Assembly (NCBI RefSeq): GCF_020283565.1
Contig: NC_060063.1
Span: 25,412,777 to 25,476,776 of the forward strand
Length of the DNA stretch: 64,000 nucleotides
Source of the DNA: Trifolium pratense
Lineage: Eukaryota; Streptophyta; Magnoliopsida; Fabales; Fabaceae
Direction of reading: 5' to 3'
Positions 12,640-23,218 of the stretch are shown one piece after another. The notes under the pieces were generated by a model that worked only from the letters and a program-made list of their open reading frames with translations, was not told the origin of the DNA and did no database searches. The translations under genes were made by a program, and so were the position numbers. Positions within the stretch are counted from its first letter, which is position 1. Every line of letters begins with the position of its first letter.

Positions 12640-13280
12640 CCCCCCAAACCTGAACCTTAATGTTGAAAATTAACCTGTCATGAGAGGAGACTTATGATCA
12701 AACACTCTTATTTATTTCTTTTCAAATAGACCAAATTGTATCTAAAACCAAATTGCTTCAAGACACAATATGATTTTTGTTCGAAACATCTGAACTCCAC
12801 AAAATTGATGAGCAAGAGAGATAACATTATTTGAGAGAGCACAATACACACCCACCGAGCTAATAATATCACCCCAAATCGACCCAAAAAAAGCACAATT
12901 CAAAAAAAGATGATCAAGATCCTTTAGAACTCCACAACTAGCTGAACACATGATCGATTAATTATGCAAACTACCACGAACAATTAAATTGGATTTAGTA
13001 GGTAGTCTGTTACTAAGAAGCCTCCAAGCAAAAATGTTAATTTTCAACGGAACAAACTTGTTCCAAACCAACTCGCGGTCGGTTGACATGTCTCTCAGAA
13101 ACCATATGGCTCAACAGATGATACACCCCTCCAACAAAATAACCTGCATTCAGATTTGCTAACAAAACCCAAGAATCCGAATGATTACCTATTGTATGCA
13201 GAATGGTGGATAGTTGAAAATCGACGATGCCTCTACTCATTTTACGCAAAAAGAGTCCTTCCATCAACGGTTCTAGTTGT
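12640..13280 (-). pseudogene. LINE 3' relic (zf-RVT region)
   Basis: On the minus strand 13267-13037 and 12951-12708 keep fragments of the zinc-binding end of a plant LINE ORF2 (LLANLNAGYF; then LKDLDHLFLNCAFFGSIWGDI with the typical LF..C....W pattern). Frames are broken by stops and shifts. The piece lies about 0.9 kb downstream of the GPAT stop. Confidence 0.55.
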
Positions 13281-14080
13281 GATCGAAAATTAAATGATAT
13301 GATTACTATATCTAAGCTATTAAAATGATCAACTGTTTTTGTAAAAACAAAATCTTGATTTATTTTGATATTTCATTATTGTTTTGGTGCATATTTTGAT
13401 ATATATTTCAATACATACAATAAAATATACATGCGGGAACCTTTTTTATCAAAATACAATAAAAATCTTCATTTCAAATATACTTTCTTTTAGGTCAGAA
13501 GACTCGTTTTTTAGTTATTTTTTGTGCATAGCAACCCATTAACGAACAATAAATTAGATTTACATGGTGAGTCTACTTAAAAAAATCATTTATAGTTTCC
13601 AAGTTTATAGTTATTGTCCATCTTATATTAAACCTATTATATTATGAATAAAATGCACTAATTTTGTTTGGGTAATTTTTTTTTTTGTTAATGGCAAATA
13701 TAAATATATAAATAAGGACAAAATGTCCACAGTAAAAACACAAGATGAGATACCAAATACCAGAAATACTTGTACCAAAAAAATACCAGAAATACTCATA
13801 ACGAGAGTCCCAACAAACAAAAGATAAGAAACAAAAAGTTACAAAAAACTACGAGCAACAAAGAGAACAAAAATACCCACACAAAAATAAAAGTACTCGA
13901 AACACCTCAATTCCGAAATAACCAGTCTCCAGAGAGGAGAAAAATCGACCACTAAAAAAGAGAACAACACCAAGCGGGCCATCAACACATGAAGACCCTA
14001 GAGATCCAACACCACACCCACTAACGGTTTCAGCACAAAATAAGATGCATTTCCCACTCATAAAAAGAATACAGGTGCCA
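13280..14080. other. Spacer downstream of the LBD gene, no gene seen
   Basis: A/T-rich. The part 13690-14090 may include the LBD 3' untranslated region, since it lies directly past the stop codon on the minus strand. A hydrophobic open frame at 13849-14121 overlaps the LBD last exon and has no family pattern. Confidence 0.35.
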
Positions 14081-14089
14081 GGAGCAAAA

Positions 14090-15063
14090 TTAATCTTCCT
14101 CTTCATCATTAGCCGGTTCATTTAGATCAATAAGAAATTGTTTTCCCTTTTCTTTCTCTTGAGTGGCCTCATCATCAGCTGGTTCATTTAGATCAATAAG
14201 AACTTGTTTTCCCTTTTCTTTCTCTTGAGTATTTCCCTTGGATGCAGCATTACTGTTTTATTTATCAAAATTTCATATTATGTGTTAGGTAAATAGAAAA
14301 TAATATGAACATAGTAACAATACAATAGAAAATATTTGGATAATTGTCTCTTAAAAAAAAAATACAATAGAGAGCATACCTTGATTCTCCTCTTTCACGA
14401 GTAGTTGGAATTCCATCATTCTTGTAAAGTGGAAAAAAAAGATAGATACTTAGTTTTTTTTTATATAATAAAATGCTTCAATTAACGAACTTAACGAGAG
14501 ATAATAACACTCTCACAATCTAAAACTAGAAGAGCATGCAAAAAATTCCAATCAAAATTAATTATAATATTTACGATTTATAATAGATGAGCACATACAA
14601 TCATTTTTTGTTTTATTTATCAACATTTAGAGATTATTAAATTTATTCTCTAAGGAAAAAATTGATTAAAGATAACAAGATATCTTACCCTTTGAGAATT
14701 TGAGTTTTCATGATCCTTACAAAACTTCAAAAGGCTATTTAAAATTTGTAGTTCACGCAAAGATGAATTTATTTGTTCATCCATAAATGACTTATACCCA
14801 AATAAACCATTAGTTGGATGAAATCTCCAAGAAAAACCTTCAAAAAGAAGTGAATTTGCAGTGGCTTGTCTTTGATCTTCTTCCACAGATTGCATGATTC
14901 TAATGATATTAGTTAATCCATAAACCTCAAGAGCACACTTAAAATCATCATTTCTATGGGGAGGAAAGTACATGCCAAATTCACAATTATTATTATTATT
15001 ACATGTTGTTCTCAAACGCTTACATAAAAGACATTTATTTGCATCTATATTTTGTTGATTCAT
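14090..15063 (-). CDS. LBD: Divergent LOB-domain (LBD) protein with two DLNEPA motifs
   Basis: Three exons on the minus strand, 15063-14689, 14420-14380 and 14252-14090, all with GT/AG borders, join in frame to 192 residues. Residues 1-95 are a LOB domain: a Cys-rich block (CLLCKRLRTTC...C), YFPP, a GAS-like block (VYGLTNIIRIM) and the ..ANSLLFE.. stretch; LBDs are plant nuclear DNA-binding regulators of organ and root development. The Cys spacing is C-x2-C-x6-C-x5-C instead of the usual x3 at the end, because five Asn codons (AAT repeats) fill the loop, and the DPVYG motif has become HPTNG. The tail carries two tandem 22-residue units, each with IDLNEPA, which matches the DLNxxP form of the EAR repressor motif that binds TOPLESS. 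Start chosen at MNQQN because upstream frame lacks LOB features. Closest type is probably LBD22-24; function unknown. Confidence 0.8.
14104..14235 (-). repeat. 66-bp in-frame tandem duplication in the LBD last exon
   Basis: Two adjacent 22-codon units (TQEKEKGKQ, then V or F, then LIDLNEPA and an acidic end) differ at only a few bases. The length is a multiple of three, so the reading frame is kept. Confidence 0.85.
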
Positions 15064-15129
15064 TTTTTGTATTTGGATGCACAAATTCTCACAAAAAATG
15101 AACCTTGAATAAAATGAATATAAATCTAC

Positions 15130-15165
15130 ACAATTTAGTGTGTATATATAAATATACAGCTGCGT
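15130..15165 (-). promoter_or_regulatory. TATA-rich stretch upstream of the LBD gene
   Basis: Minus-strand TATATTTATATATACACAC lies about 80-100 bases upstream of the chosen start codon, a plausible TATA box. This is based on position and sequence only. Confidence 0.35.
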
Positions 15166-15678
15166 CAAAAAAGAAGAAGAAGGTATACAGCCATTCAAAT
15201 ATATAGAAAGTAAATTAATTCATTAGCTATAATAGATAATATTTACTTAATATTAAAGAAAATCAGATTTTGACCTTTAATAAATTCTTTAAATTGACTA
15301 AAAACAAATTTTCAACCTAGAAATATATAAAATTTACGATTTTGGTCAAACAATTACCATAATTAATGAATAAAATGTATTGTATTTATGCCATAAAAAG
15401 TTGATGGGAAAAAAATGAAATGGAATGTATGAATTTATAGTATATTATTTTATATTAATATATAAATTATATTATTTTAATATAAAATGCAATAAGTTTT
15501 AATTATGACAAAAAATTACCATTTTATATTTTGGTCAACATATTTTGTTTTGACTCTACCTACTAAATATTACACCTAATTTTTTAAATTAATTTCTAAT
15601 TAGTTTTTTGTATAATTAATGTATAAATTAAATTTGATCCTATCCACTAAATTTTACACTTAAAAAACATATATAATT

Positions 15679-15812
15679 GTCCCTTGAGCTTAGCTCAGTT
15701 GGTACGTAGAGACATCGCACTATATGTGCAGGAGCCTGAGGTTGAACTTCGAACACTCTACGTATTCACCTTAAAGATGAATTTTTTAGCTACTAGACTA
15801 CTTGACAAAAAA
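15679..15812 (+). mobile_element. tRNA-derived SINE, about 134 bp
   Basis: A box-A-like TTAGCTCAGTTGG and a box-B-like GGTTGAACTTCGAAC are followed by a body and an A-rich end. Near-identical 12-bp flanks ACATATATAATT (15667-15678) and ACATAAATAATT (15813-15824) are the target duplication. The same family occurs at 49331-49446 and, in the minus direction, around the solo LTR at 35377-38629. Confidence 0.8.
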
Positions 15813-16308
15813 ACATAAATAATTTTTTGTAATTTATTTATCATGCACATGTTCTACTAATGTTTTAGAGAAGTTAAAAGAATAGCGGACATCGAATAAT
15901 CTTTAAGCATATCAACTAGGTTGACACACCCAAACACTCTTATCGTCTACCATATTTTTATAATAATATAATATATAAAAGAATAAAATATTACAAGAGA
16001 AGTAAAACTGAGGGCATAAAACCTAAGCCGGTAAAACCACACAAAGGGTGGGTCAACCTAACTGTCCAACCTTTAGTTAAGTCTAACATTATATGTAGGG
16101 GTGCTCAAATCCAAATCAATCCAAATAAAAATCGCAAACCCATCCAAAAAAATCGAAAATCGCAAAAAACCGAATAATTTTGGATATGTTTGGATTCCTT
16201 TTGTGAAAACCGCTGGATCGAATCGAATTTCGGATTGAATTATCAAAACCGATTAAAACCGAACTAAACCGCATACATATTTTTTAATATTTATTTAACT
16301 TTTTATCT

Positions 16309-16930
16309 ATATATAAGAAAAGAAAATACTAATGAAATTCCCAATTTGCCCCTTTTTTATTTTTTGACACATAATCAATTCAGGGTTATTTTTTGTCTTT
16401 ATCAAAAAAAGTTAGTAGAAAAATGCTAAAACAATTTCTCAGTAGGATTCGAACCCTTAACCTTTAAATTACACTTCTTATTACATTTACCACTAAGCCG
16501 TATGAATTAATATACTATATAAGAAAAGAAAATACTAATGAAATTCCCAATTTGCCCCTTTTTTATTTTTTGACACATAATCAATTCAGGGTTATTTTTT
16601 GTCTTTATCAAAAAAAGTTAGTAGAAAAATGCTAAAACAATTTCTCAGTAGGATTCGAACCCTTAACCTTTAAATTACACTTCTTATTACATTTACCACT
16701 AAGCCGTATGAATTAATCTACTATATAAGAAAAGAAAATACTAATGAAATTCCCAATTTGCCACTTTTTCATTTTTTGACACATAATCAATTAAGGGTTA
16801 TTTTTTGTCTTTATCAAAAAAAATTAGTAGAAAAATGCTAAAACAATTTCTCAGTAGGATTCGAACCCTTAACCTTTAAATTACACTTCTTATTACATTT
16901 ACCACTAAGCCATATGAATTAATTTGTTAT
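16309..16930. repeat. Three 206-bp tandem units at the Helitron 5' end
   Basis: The phrase AGAAAATACTAATGAAATTC starts at 16321, 16527 and 16733, a period of exactly 206 bp both times. Each unit contains on the minus strand a tRNA-like segment (GGCTTAGTGGTAAATG then GGGTTCGAATCC). The third unit differs from the first two at a few bases. Confidence 0.9.
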
Positions 16931-17179
16931 ATTTTTGTAACCAACATCTACTATATAAGAATTCTCAATTTGCCCCTTTTTCATTTTTTGACCAACATCT
17001 ACTATATAAGAATTCTAAGTTTTGTCCTATATTTAATTAATTTAATATCAGAATATGGTGGGAGAAAAATTGGAAAACTCCCGAAAAAATGTTGAGACTA
17101 AAACAATAAGAATTCTCAGTCATCTCGAGGGGATTGGTCTTTGCAGGGTTGTGCTGATGATACTTTTGGTTTTTTTTTA

Positions 17180-18560
17180 AAAAGAATTAAATACAAAGTT
17201 AAAAAATAAATGACATTTTTTTAGAAGTTTTTTTTGGAAGATATTTTGTTGTTGATATAAGGACTAATTAATTTTTTGAGAAATAAATTACCTTTTATCT
17301 TACCGGAACAAAAAATTCACTTGTCATCAATACATTGGTCATTCTTTTGAAATAGATTGATCAATACATTATGCAGAATTTATTTTTAGTCTCACGAAAC
17401 TTGTGTTTTTTTTTAATAATTTACAGGTTATATTCATATTAATATGGGAACATAATTTTTTTGGTTATATCTACGGGCCTTATATTTTTACACACGTATT
17501 AATAAAGTTGTATATATTTTTATTAATTTTACGAGTTATACTCATATATTAATACAAGGACATCATCTTTTGTGTGAATTCTGAGGGACCTATATTTTTC
17601 TTCTTATTAATAAGGTTTCATGTTCTTTAATAATTTATGTAGCACATATATTTATACTCATATATTAATACCAGAACCTTTTTTGTTTTTAATTTCTACA
17701 AGATTTATATTTTTAATCATATTTTAATAAAATTGTTTAATTTTTTATAATTTTACGGGTTATAGTAGATCATATATTAGTACATGGACCTAATTATTTT
17801 ATTGATTTTTACGAGACCTATGTTTTTTATTAATATATTAATATTAATAAGGTTGTAAATTCTTTCATAATTTCTACATGACATATATTTATACTCATAT
17901 TAATACAAGAATATAATCTTTTGTGTGATTTCTGCAGGGCTATATGCTTTTACTCTTATTAATAAAGTTTCCAATTTTTTACTATTTTTTTGTGAGATCT
18001 ATATTTATACTCATATGTTAATACAATAACCTAATGTTTTGTGTAATTTTTGTGGGACTTATGTTTTTTACTCATATTAATAAGCTTGCACGTTCTTTTG
18101 TAATATAAGCGGAACCTATATTTATACTCATATATTAATATGGAATTTTATTTTTTATGTTGTCTATTTTTTTTTACAATTTTACGGGTTATACTCATAT
18201 TTAATATTTAATACGGTGACCTAATTATTTTGATGATTTTTGTGAGACCTATATTTTCGCTAACATATTAATAAGGCTGCCTATTTTCTAATAATTTTTA
18301 CGGGACTATGTTTATACTCATATATTGAATACACAAACATAAGTTTTTGGTTATTTTTACGAGACGATGTTTTTACTAATATATTAATAAGGTAGCCTAT
18401 TTTTTTCATGATTTCTCCATTATCTATATTTATATATCTTTTTTGAACAAAATTTATATTATACTAATATAGATATCTGAGGTTTTTTTGTGATGATTTT
18501 ACCATTGTTCTTTTTATATTTTTTTTTACCAAATATTATATCCTTTATGATTTTTTATTT
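17180..18560. repeat. Degenerate 110-130 bp repeats in the Helitron body
   Basis: A theme of 'TTTTTGTGAGACCTATATTT', 'TACTCATATATTAATA' and 'AAGGTTG' recurs about a dozen times with heavy drift. It has no coding potential. Confidence 0.7.
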
Positions 18561-20274
18561 TTTTTTATCTTTTGAATTACTTTCCAATAAATTATTATTT
18601 CATGTTATCAAGTGAGGAGCGGCAACGCCGCGACTCCCGTGCGGACGCACGAGTGTCCAGCTAGTTAGTATGATATATTGCATTAACATATTAATTGTTG
18701 GTTTTTAATTTTCTCTATAATACTTATTATTTCAATTTAATCTATTTCTTTTTACTATTTCATTGGTTTCATATATAATTGATAATTTTCATTCCAAAAG
18801 ATTAATTTTTAATATATTATATGTTATATTACTTTATTGTGTCTTTATAATATGAATATTTAATTAAAAATTTTCAATTTGTAATTTGGATATCCAAAAA
18901 CTGATCCAAATTAAACTGCACAAAGTTGGATCGGATTTTCTTAATTATTCATCCAAAATCGAAACCGAACCGCGATTAATTTTAACTTTGGATCGGATGA
19001 ATTTTTGCCTCAAAACCGCTCCAAACCGAACCGCGAGCACCCCTAATTATGTGTAGATATAACTAATGACTAGTGAATGAACCTGTCGCCAATACAGACC
19101 GAGTCCAAGAACCAACAACTCCTTGCAACAATAACAAGTAATGACTCTTTCGAGCCAATCACTCCAATGTCATTACAAAGAACGACGACGATAATAAGAA
19201 TTTTATTTAATTAAAACCAATATTTTTATGTAACATAAATATATCAACAAACTAAACCCATGAATTTTTATTGGGGTTTGCTAATTTAGACCTACATAAA
19301 AATATGAAGGTCTAAATTAAGGAGAGATAAAACGGTTATATAGCTTTTGTTGGAAACTACAAAATTACCCTTATTCTGAATTTACTTTTTTTTTTTGATA
19401 AGCAAAGAGTATTATTATATGGGAGTACATGAGGTACTCAAACCCTTACAAATGACATAAAAAAGTCAAGAACTTTGAATGCAAGACATCGGATCTAAAC
19501 ACCAACTACGAAATGGAATACAAGCATTATGGCCATAATGACGAGAAAACCATTGCCAAGAAAAAAGCTTAATATCCTCTAATAGCTATGACACGTCTGG
19601 GATGGCTCCTTTAAAGATAGTATTATTCCAATATTTTCATATATTCCAAGTGGTTGCCAACCAGACTAAGTGACGAACCCGCCCCTTATCTTTTGTTTTA
19701 AACAGATCACCAAATAACAAAAAATGGTCCGTACCTTCAACCCCCGGTTGAAAAGAATGTCGAACCCAAAGCAGAACATTACACCATACTTCCTTACTGA
19801 ATAGGCATGAAAAGAAAAGATGTGTGCCATCCTCAATTTGCTGAAAACAAAAAACACAGGGCAGATCATGAGGATTTGTTAAAATACATCTACGATTAAG
19901 AGCAGCCCTTGTTGGAAGTCTATTTAACAGTAACCGCCACCCGAAAATTTTAATCTTAGATGGAATATCCGTTCTCCACAGCCTCTGAATGGAATCCAAC
20001 ACTTTAGCATCCAAGCTGTCACCTGTTTTAAAGATAATAAACAAGAATAACAAGATTTAACTAAAAACAGTCCATCAACATCCAATAACCATCGCCATTG
20101 ATCTGAATTGGAAAGTTGGAGAGAAAAACCAGCAAACAATCCTTGTAAATCTAAAATACGCTGCTCATTAGTCGTGTCTAAAGGAGCAAGCCAACTCCAC
20201 CTCCATCTCTGCCTCGATAAAGCACCTCCCAAACGCTCGGAAACTTTAGCTTGTTTAAAAGTCTCCTTTGCATA

Positions 20275-21629
20275 TGATGACGGATCGTCACACTCTCTAA
20301 TCCATGCCTATTTTAGCAACATTAAATGCATTTTAGTAGGTTTTAAGCAATAAATGTAAGAGAAATCTATTCATAAGCATAATTACTTGTTTTGCAAGAA
20401 AACAGGAAAATTGCAGGAAATTGCTGATTTTCACTACGCTGGGGGCGTATCCCATCACGCGCGGCGTGATGGAGATCACAGGGAGCCAAGTTTTTCACCA
20501 TGATCATGCGCGGCGTGATGCCTGACCACGCGCGACGTGAAGCTTTGATCAGAATTGGATTGCTCTCTGACTTGATCACGCGCGGCGTAGCACTGACCAC
20601 GCGCGGCGTGAAGAAAGGAAGGACAACTGTGCCGGGGGCGTGGAGCTATCACGCGCGGCGTGAAGATTGCAGAGTTGAAGATCAGAGACCTCAGATTTGA
20701 TCACGCGCCGCGTGATACCGTTACACGTGCGGCGTAGTTGAAGAAATGGCAACCACGCGCGGCGTGATAGATCTGGCGCGCGGTGTGGTTGCGATTATTA
20801 TATAAGGATTCTGCATTTTCTGTTAAAGGGTGGGAAAATCTGCTACATTTCATCTACTTTCTGGTTTGGAAGCTTTCACAGTTGGATCCAGACCTTCATA
20901 GGATAGCTTCAAGCTCCTCAATAGCATGGATTCTCAAGCCATGAAGTTGAAGCTAGGACGCGATCGAAGCAACATGAGGAGCTAAACTCCTTGTGGAGGT
21001 AGGATCTAGGATAGCTTAGGATGTAGATGAATCTCATGTAATCTGCTTAATTGTAAGAATTTACTCTGTTCCATAGTGTTTACTTAATGCAATTCTTCAC
21101 TTAATGCTTTATAATCCTTCATTAGTGTTGTAATGATTTTGAGTTAAGTCACGTATGAGAATATTGATTTAATGTCTGAACTGAATTGCTTTGAGCACTC
21201 GAGTGTTTTCGGTCGAGAGATTGAAACATAGAGTGTAGCGAACGATCGACGCGCTTTCATATCATTCGTTGTAGGTAGCTTCCACCCGAGAGATCGGGGG
21301 AGTATCGACAACGAATAGAGTGGATTTTGACAAGAGATTGCGATTCACTAATTTGTTGATCCAGTTGTGAACACTTGAGTAAATTCGAATGATTCGGTAG
21401 ATTGCATGTGATTTAGCTATAGACTAGGTGATTCCGATGATTCTACCTCGCTTTTCCACTTATCACAAAGCACGTTTTCTAACAATTCATCACTCAACAT
21501 ACCCCCAATTTATGTGTATTTCTTGCATAATGTTTATGAACACTATTAGACTAGTTTAATCACACAATCCCTGTGGATCGATATTTTATTACTACGTGGT
21601 ATTTCGTTCACTTGCGAAAATTATCATCA
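20275..21629 (+). repeat. 5' LTR of the Athila-type element, 1355 bp
   Basis: Starts TGATGACGGATC and ends ATTATCATCA. A tandem-like field of about ten CACGCGCGGCGTG motifs lies at 20455-20790 and a TATATAAGG promoter signal follows at about 20800. The 3' LTR lacks most of this. Confidence 0.9.
20455..20790. promoter_or_regulatory. Array of about ten near-palindromic CACGCGCGGCGTG motifs in the LTR
   Basis: Copies start near 20456, 20506, 20526, 20575, 20597, 20649, 20700, 20723, 20753 and 20775, with small changes such as CACGCGCCGCGTG and CACGTGCGGCGTA. They stand out as GC-rich islands in an AT-rich LTR and end right before the TATA-like TATATAAGG. Position suggests U3 enhancer units; CG and CNG content makes them strong methylation targets. 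Confidence 0.7.
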
Positions 21630-21847
21630 AGTTTTTGGCGCCGTTGCCGGGGATTGTGATCGATTCGACAAGGCAATAGTGTTTATATTTTCTGTGTTTT
21701 CTTTGATTTTTCTGTTTTTACATTTTCTGTCGAGAGCGTTCTACTTGTTTGTTTTCTTGTGCATGCGGAGAACAGGTCCAATTGAGCTGGAATTCGATTC
21801 TGAGATTGAGAAAACAGCACGAGAAAATCGTAAAGCGAAAGGAAGAC

Positions 21848-23218
21848 ATGTTTGAATCATACAATCAAGAGGCACTCTTAACTAGTTGCAAGTTCAATAA
21901 TGTCTTTCTACAAATCATTACCAAACAACTAGAAGCTCAATGTATGGTGCAAGCAACCTCTCAAAAAAATCCTCATTTCAACACCTACAATCTTGGAGTG
22001 AAGAATCACATGAATTGTTCTTATGGAGCTAATCCAAATCAAGCATTTCCTCAAGATCAACATTTTGAAGGTCACCTTGAATCTTTTGAAGACACTCTTA
22101 TCTTAGCCATGAAGATGACTCAAGGCAATTTTGAGGTGATGAAGGCAAACCAAGAAGTGTCAAGCAAACGTCATGAAGCCTCCATCAAAAATCTCGAAAA
22201 TCAAATGGGTCAACTAGCAAGGCAAGTATCTTCTCTACAAACTCAAAGTGGTTTTTGTGGAAACACCACGGATCCTCGTAATGAAAGTTGTAATTCCATT
22301 AATTTGAGGAGTAGAGAAGTTTCATCACAAAAAGTAGTGGAGAATCCTAAGAAGGATGAGAGTAAAAATGGTGTAGTTGAAAAGATGATGGATGGTGTAG
22401 TTGAAAATAGAAGAGAAAATAAGAAAGAAGAAAAAAATAAGGAAGAAAAAGCTTATGAGGGTGAAGTTGAAAAGAGAGTGGAGAATGAGTCTAGTGCCAA
22501 GAAAGGCAAGAAACCTCTTGTGAAGGGCCCCAAGTTTCAAGTTCCTTCACCATATGCTAGAATGCCTTATCCTAGGTTGAAGAAGGTCAAGAACCAAGAC
22601 CTTGAATTTTGTGGAGTGGTATCCGAATGTTTCAAAGTGGAAGTGCTAGAGGAAGTGGCAAAAGATGGGAAAGAAGAAGAGTGGGATCATGAGATTGAAA
22701 TTTTTCTTCAAAACTTGGATAACCCCCTAGAAGAGGAGAAAGAGCCAAAGGCGATAAAAAAGCCACCGGAATTAAAAGAACTTCCTCCTAAATGGAAGTA
22801 TGTGTTTTTGGGTGGCGACTCTAGGAAACCCATGATCATAAGTGATTTGCTCACTCCACTAGAAGAGAATGACTTGTTAAAAGAAGCGGAGAAAGTGAAT
22901 GACGACCTAGGATGGGACTTGGATGGTGTGGTTCCTATCTATTGTTTGCACAAGGTGGCCAAAGAAGAAGAGACCAATCCGGTTGTCAATCCTCAAAAGT
23001 CTTCCACTTCAACATTGAAAGCTTCGGTGAAGAAAGGCTCTAAGAAATCTCTATCACGGTCTAGTAAGAAGGAAAGAACCAATTTGAAGACCAAAGGGGA
23101 AGATCTCAAGAGTGATTCGGGAAGTGTGAAATCATTACATATTGATATTAATATTGCTCCTTTGAATGAAGAGAACAAGAGGAGCCGAGTTGAATCAAAG
23201 TTGAAGTATCCTCCCTAA
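21848..23218 (+). pseudogene. Athila gag C-terminal part fused to the leader of pol
   Basis: Open frame from the ATG at 21848 to 23218 (456 residues). The middle keeps the Athila gag pattern (ENQMGQLARQVSSLQ, then ITLRS-like INLRSREV) and a Lys/Glu-rich hinge; the end (PPELKELPPKWKYVFLGG) is the short stretch that precedes RT in Athila pol. Just upstream, 21775-21845 in another frame encodes the normal gag start (RTGPIELEFDSEIEKTARENR), so a deletion with frameshift joined gag start to gag end. No protease or zinc knuckle is left. Any product would be a partial gag. Confidence 0.7.

Larger units (their letters stand above)
16306..18664 (+). mobile_element. Non-autonomous Helitron, 2359 bp
   Basis: Begins TCTATATATAAG directly after an A and ends CTAG directly before a T, the A^T target of Helitrons. 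About 10 bases before the CTAG end lies a GC-rich hairpin (CGTGCGGACGCACG, 18639-18652), the usual 3' signal; a second small hairpin GCGGCAACGCCGC precedes it. No Rep/helicase frame is present, so it must have been moved in trans. It sits inside the hAT-like element 16096-19045. Confidence 0.9.
16096..19045. mobile_element. hAT-like TIR element (about 590 bp) split by a Helitron
   Basis: Perfect 11-bp terminal repeats TAGGGGTGCTC and GAGCACCCCTA, with an 8-bp target duplication ATTATATG (16088-16095) / ATTATGTG (19046-19053), one mismatch. The flanks inside the ends are also inverted copies (AATCCAAAT..., ...TTTGGATCGGAT, CCGAACCGCGA). Without the Helitron the element is about 590 bp with no gene, so it is a non-autonomous hAT-type copy. 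Confidence 0.85.

Noticed and set aside
13849..14121. 90-codon hydrophobic frame
   Set aside because: It overlaps the last LBD exon in another frame and has no recognisable domain; the spliced LBD model explains the region better.
15679..15812. Possible tRNA gene
   Set aside because: Only the A and B boxes are tRNA-like; no acceptor stem pairs, and target duplications and tail mark it as a SINE. The same holds for 49331-49446 and 6897-6985.
16309..16930. Evenly spaced repeats that could suggest a CRISPR array
   Set aside because: The whole 206-bp unit repeats, with no unique spacers, and the DNA is a plant nuclear Helitron.
20367..20700. Short frames over the CACGCG array
   Set aside because: Produced by the iterated LTR motif; not coding.
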